Positions 4,587-6,797 of a stretch of DNA of 6,797 nucleotides are shown one piece after another. The notes below the pieces were generated by a model that saw only the letters and a program-made list of their open reading frames with translations, was not told the DNA's origin and did no database searches. The stretch's first letter is position 1, and the number at the start of each line of letters is the position of its first letter. Both the position numbers and the translations under genes were made by a program. The DNA comes from an uncultured Desulfovibrionaceae bacterium (GTDB lineage Bacteria; Desulfobacterota; Desulfovibrionia; Desulfovibrionales; Desulfovibrionaceae): positions 1 through 6,797 of the forward strand of contig CASQEL010000109.1 of assembly GCA_949427775.1 (NCBI GenBank). Reading direction: 5' to 3'.

Positions 4587-6152
4587 ATGAACGCAAAAAC
4601 ACCCGCCATCATGTTGCAAGGCACGTGTTCCAACGCCGGGAAGAGCCTGCTCGCGGCGGCCTTGTGCCGCATTTTTGCGGAAGACGGGCTTGCGCCCGCG
4701 CCCTTCAAGGCTCAGAACATGGCCCTGAATTCTTTCGTCACCGAAGACGGCAGGGAATTGGGACGCGCTCAGGCCCTGCAGGCCGCGGCCTGCGGCCGCG
4801 CTCCGGATGCCCGGATGAACCCGGTGCTGCTGAAACCCTCGTCGGACACGGGCTCGCAGGTCGTCGTCATGGGCAGGCCGGTGGGGCATATGCGGGTTGC
4901 CGAATATCTTGCCTATAAGCCCACGGCATGGCGGGCCGTCACGGCGGCGTATGATTCCCTTGCCGCGGAAGCGGGAGTCATGGTGATCGAAGGCGCGGGG
5001 AGCCCGGCGGAAATCAATCTCAAATCTCACGATATCGTCAACATGGCCATGGCCCGCCATGCCGAAGCCCCCGTATTGCTGACCGGCGACATAGACCGGG
5101 GCGGCGTGTTCGCGGCCCTGGTGGGCACCATGGAGCTGCTGGAACGGGAGGAGCGGGATCGGATCGCCGGATTTGTGCTGAACAAGTTTCGGGGAGATGC
5201 CGGTCTGCTGACGCCCGCGCTGGAATATGTGACCGGGCGCACGGGCAAACCCTTTATGGGGATCATTCCGTGGCTGGAGAATCTTGATTTACCCGAAGAG
5301 GATTCCGTCAGTTTCAAGCTGTGCCGCTCTCCCGAAGCGGACGACGCGGCGCGGCACAGGGCGACGTCTCTGGATATCGCCCTGGTGGATTTGCCCCACA
5401 TCAGCAATTTCACGGACGCGGACCCGTTGCGGAGCGAGCCGGATGTGCGCCTGAGAGTGGTGCGGCAGGCACGCGACCTGGGTGCGCCGGACGCTGTTCT
5501 GCTGCCCGGCAGCAAGAACACGGCGGGCGATCTGTGGCGCCTGGAGCAACGGGGGTTGGCGGCCGCCCTGCGCCGTCTGGCGCGGATGCCCGATGGGCCG
5601 GTGCTGGTGGGCATCTGCGGGGGACTCCAGATGCTGGGAGATACGGTACATGATCCCCTGGGGCTGGAATCTTCCGCCGGAGTGCGGGAGCCGCTCCCCG
5701 GTCTGGGACTGATGCCGCTGCGCACGGAATTGGCGGGTGAAAAAATTCTGCGCCGGACGGTCGCCGTGCACGAACCGAGCGGGTGCGAAGTGGCGGGATA
5801 CGAGATTCATCATGGCCGGACACATGCCGTCGTTTGCGGCGGCGGAGACGAGCGCGCGCTGCCCTGCCTTCTGGATGCGCGGGGACGGGCCGTGGGATGG
5901 CGCGTTGCCGGGGGAGCGGGCGCATCTGCCGCCGAAGATGTCTGGGGGCGCATCTGGGGCACATATCTGCACGGAATTTTTGAGGCCGACGGCTTTCGCC
6001 GGGCCTTTCTGAATGATCTGCGCGCGCGGCGCGGTCTGCCGCCTTTGGAGCATGCGGCGTCGTACAGCATCCTCCCTTCGCTGGATCGTCTGGCGCGGGA
6101 AGTCAGGCGCGGCCTCGATATGGAGGCCATTTACGCCTTGCTGCATATATGA
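4587..6152 (+). CDS. cobQ: Cobyric acid synthase (adenosylcobyric acid synthase, glutamine-hydrolysing)
   Basis: This cytoplasmic enzyme of cobalamin synthesis (CobQ/CbiP) amidates the b, d, e and g side chains of adenosylcobyrinic acid a,c-diamide, using glutamine and ATP, to give adenosylcobyric acid. The 521-residue product has the two expected domains. The N-terminal dethiobiotin-synthetase-like part has P-loop GTCSNAGKS (12-20), PFKAQNMALNSFV (39 onward), EGAGSPAEINL (135 onward) and DIDRGGVF (168 onward). The C-terminal class I-like glutaminase has LPGSKNT, the nucleophile C344 in GICGGLQMLG, EIHHGRT (406-412) and the catalytic-type H462 in GTYLHGIFE. No key residue is missing, and the length is normal (about 480-520). 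I chose the ATG at 4587 because the family starts just before the P-loop; the longer frame from 4479 adds 36 non-homologous residues. The Shine-Dalgarno is weak. No other cobalamin gene or B12 riboswitch is visible nearby. Confidence 0.97.
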   Translation: MNAKTPAIMLQGTCSNAGKSLLAAALCRIFAEDGLAPAPFKAQNMALNSFVTEDGRELGRAQALQAAACGRAPDARMNPVLLKPSSDTGSQVVVMGRPVGHMRVAEYLAYKPTAWRAVTAAYDSLAAEAGVMVIEGAGSPAEINLKSHDIVNMAMARHAEAPVLLTGDIDRGGVFAALVGTMELLEREERDRIAGFVLNKFRGDAGLLTPALEYVTGRTGKPFMGIIPWLENLDLPEEDSVSFKLCRSPEADDAARHRATSLDIALVDLPHISNFTDADPLRSEPDVRLRVVRQARDLGAPDAVLLPGSKNTAGDLWRLEQRGLAAALRRLARMPDGPVLVGICGGLQMLGDTVHDPLGLESSAGVREPLPGLGLMPLRTELAGEKILRRTVAVHEPSGCEVAGYEIHHGRTHAVVCGGGDERALPCLLDARGRAVGWRVAGGAGASAAEDVWGRIWGTYLHGIFEADGFRRAFLNDLRARRGLPPLEHAASYSILPSLDRLAREVRRGLDMEAIYALLHI

Positions 6153-6159
6153 CGTGAAT

Positions 6160-6195
6160 ATGCGCTCAAAAAAGGCGCATTCCGTTCCTTTTTCT
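6160..6195 (+). terminator. Weak rho-independent terminator-like hairpin after cobQ
   Basis: ATGCGC (6160-6165) pairs with GCGCAT (6175-6180) around an A-rich loop, and a T-rich stretch follows (to about 6195). The stem is only 6 bp and the T-run starts about 8 nt late, so termination may be partial. It begins 8 nt after the cobQ stop, as expected for a terminator. Confidence 0.45.
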
Positions 6196-6273
6196 TATGC
6201 CGCATGAAAAAAACATGTACAGAGTATATTTGCATGCATTTTTTTGCCACATTACCGGAATTATGCATGCCAT
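6196..6273 (+). other. AT-rich spacer before the porin, with alternative start
   Basis: This holds the MKK-encoding ATG at 6204, whose frame runs 51 codons to a TGA at 6357-6359. It also has two GCATGC-type palindromes (6231-6238 region and 6264-6270 region) and TATATT near 6225 as an isolated -10-like hexamer without a convincing -35. No strong Shine-Dalgarno is seen before either candidate porin start. Confidence 0.35.
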
Positions 6274-6797
6274 ATGTTCATTTTTCTGTTGGCATTGCTC
6301 CCGTCCAAACGGCACTGGCTGGTTTTCAAGGCCAAGGGTCAGTGGATTATGAGCTTTGACTACGGACAGGGCGGCAACTTTGTCGAACGCGGCCGGTCCA
6401 AGGACGGTGTGAAAGCCAATAGAACCAGCGGTTACGGCAAGAAAAACGAAGATCAGTTTGAAGCCACGCAGCGCGTTCGCCTGCAGTTGGACGCCGTGGC
6501 CTCCGAATCCCTGTCCGGCACCGTGTTCTTTGAAATCGGCGATACCCTCTGGGGCAGCGCCGAAGGTAAAGACGGCGGCGGCGCGCTGGGTGCTGACGGC
6601 AAGGTTGTCGAACTGAAGCGCGCCTACATCGACTGGATCGTGCCCAACACCGACCTGAAGGTGCGCATGGGCTTGCAGGGCTTGTCCTTGCCCGCTTTCA
6701 CCACCCAGGCTTCCCAGATCTTCGATGATGACGTGGCGGGCATCGTGCTGTCCAACAAGTTCAACGACAACGTGACCCTGACCGCCTTCTGGGCCCG
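6274..6797 (+). CDS. Desulfovibrio-type outer-membrane trimeric porin, abnormal 5' end, 3' end beyond window
   Basis: The frame is open from the ATG at 6274 to the right edge (174 codons). From about 6327 it is a clear porin of the type abundant in Desulfovibrio outer membranes. Matching segments are FKAKGQWIMSFDYGQGGNF, then RVRLQLDAVASESLSGTVFF, GGALGADGKVVELKRAY, and VAGIVLSNKFND near the edge. Strong codon bias (GCC, CTG, AAG, GAC) fits a highly expressed gene family. The oddity is the start. Relatives begin with an MKK signal peptide ending in an Ala-x-Ala site directly before an xxFKAKGQW-like sequence. Here the in-frame N-terminus is MFIFLLALLPSKRHWLV, with no basic n-region, no AxA site and no good Shine-Dalgarno. 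In the +2-shifted frame from an ATG at 6204 an MKK start and a TALA-G-F end appear at just the right place, so a 1-nt indel (for example in TTTT at 6323-6326) or a 5' recombination may have broken the gene. Confidence 0.75.
   Translation, partial: MFIFLLALLPSKRHWLVFKAKGQWIMSFDYGQGGNFVERGRSKDGVKANRTSGYGKKNEDQFEATQRVRLQLDAVASESLSGTVFFEIGDTLWGSAEGKDGGGALGADGKVVELKRAYIDWIVPNTDLKVRMGLQGLSLPAFTTQASQIFDDDVAGIVLSNKFNDNVTLTAFWA

Noticed and set aside
4424..4708. Minus-strand frame of 94 codons overlapping the cobQ start
   Set aside because: It overlaps conserved cobQ codons, with no homology recognised and no ribosome binding site.
5289..6146. Long minus-strand open frames opposite cobQ
   Set aside because: The plus strand encodes an intact, motif-complete CobQ; the opposite frames are low-complexity Arg/Pro/Ala shadows.
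1..6797. CRISPR array, rRNA, tRNA or phage integrase
   Set aside because: No regularly spaced repeats, RNA gene signatures or recombinase motifs were seen on either strand.

Overview
The window looks like a chromosome segment from a GC-rich member of the Desulfovibrionaceae (Desulfovibrio-like sulfate reducers). The main evidence is the partial outer-membrane porin at the right end, which has the sequence style of the abundant Desulfovibrio trimeric porins, together with GC-rich, strongly biased codon use in the flanking genes. The genus is inferred from these patterns, not from any search.

Layout, left to right. (1) Positions 1-1585, minus strand: the first 528 residues of an AsmA-family envelope protein, running off the left edge. 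(2) About 1604-1972: a decayed IS200/IS605-family transposase gene. It keeps its HUH motif, has lost the catalytic tyrosine region, and ends in three small hairpins. (3) About 1973-4083: a sharply AT-rich island, unlike its GC-rich flanks. It carries a minus-strand operon made of an ABC/OLD-like AAA ATPase (read in two frames, 3801-3136 and 3139-2534) and a protein with a PD-(D/E)xK-nuclease-like motif (2537-1935). The ATPase and nuclease-like genes overlap by ATGA. (4) About 4084-4505: a graveyard of minus-strand fragments, comprising the N-terminus of an IS481-type transposase and the N-terminus of an XRE-type helix-turn-helix regulator. The regulator's probable promoter and 11-bp inverted-repeat operator survive. 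(5) 4587-6152, plus strand: an intact cobQ/cbiP (cobyric acid synthase), followed by a weak terminator-like hairpin. (6) 6274 to the right edge, plus strand: a porin whose mature N-terminal sequence is recognisable but whose signal-peptide region is abnormal.

The most interesting part is the AT-rich cassette. An ATPase with Walker A, signature, Walker B and H-loop, translationally coupled to a putative nuclease and placed among broken mobile elements, has the architecture of two-gene anti-phage systems (the general logic of Septu, Gabija or PARIS). I cannot match it to a named system. The ATPase is split exactly at a T8 run containing a T-TTT-TTT slippery heptamer, so it may be broken, phase-variable, frameshift-expressed or mis-sequenced. 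The nuclease-like gene ends inside the IS200 right-end hairpin, so its C-terminus has been altered by the insertion element.

The housekeeping genes (AsmA-like, cobQ, porin) show no functional link to the cassette. The site between AsmA and cobQ appears to be an insertion hotspot.
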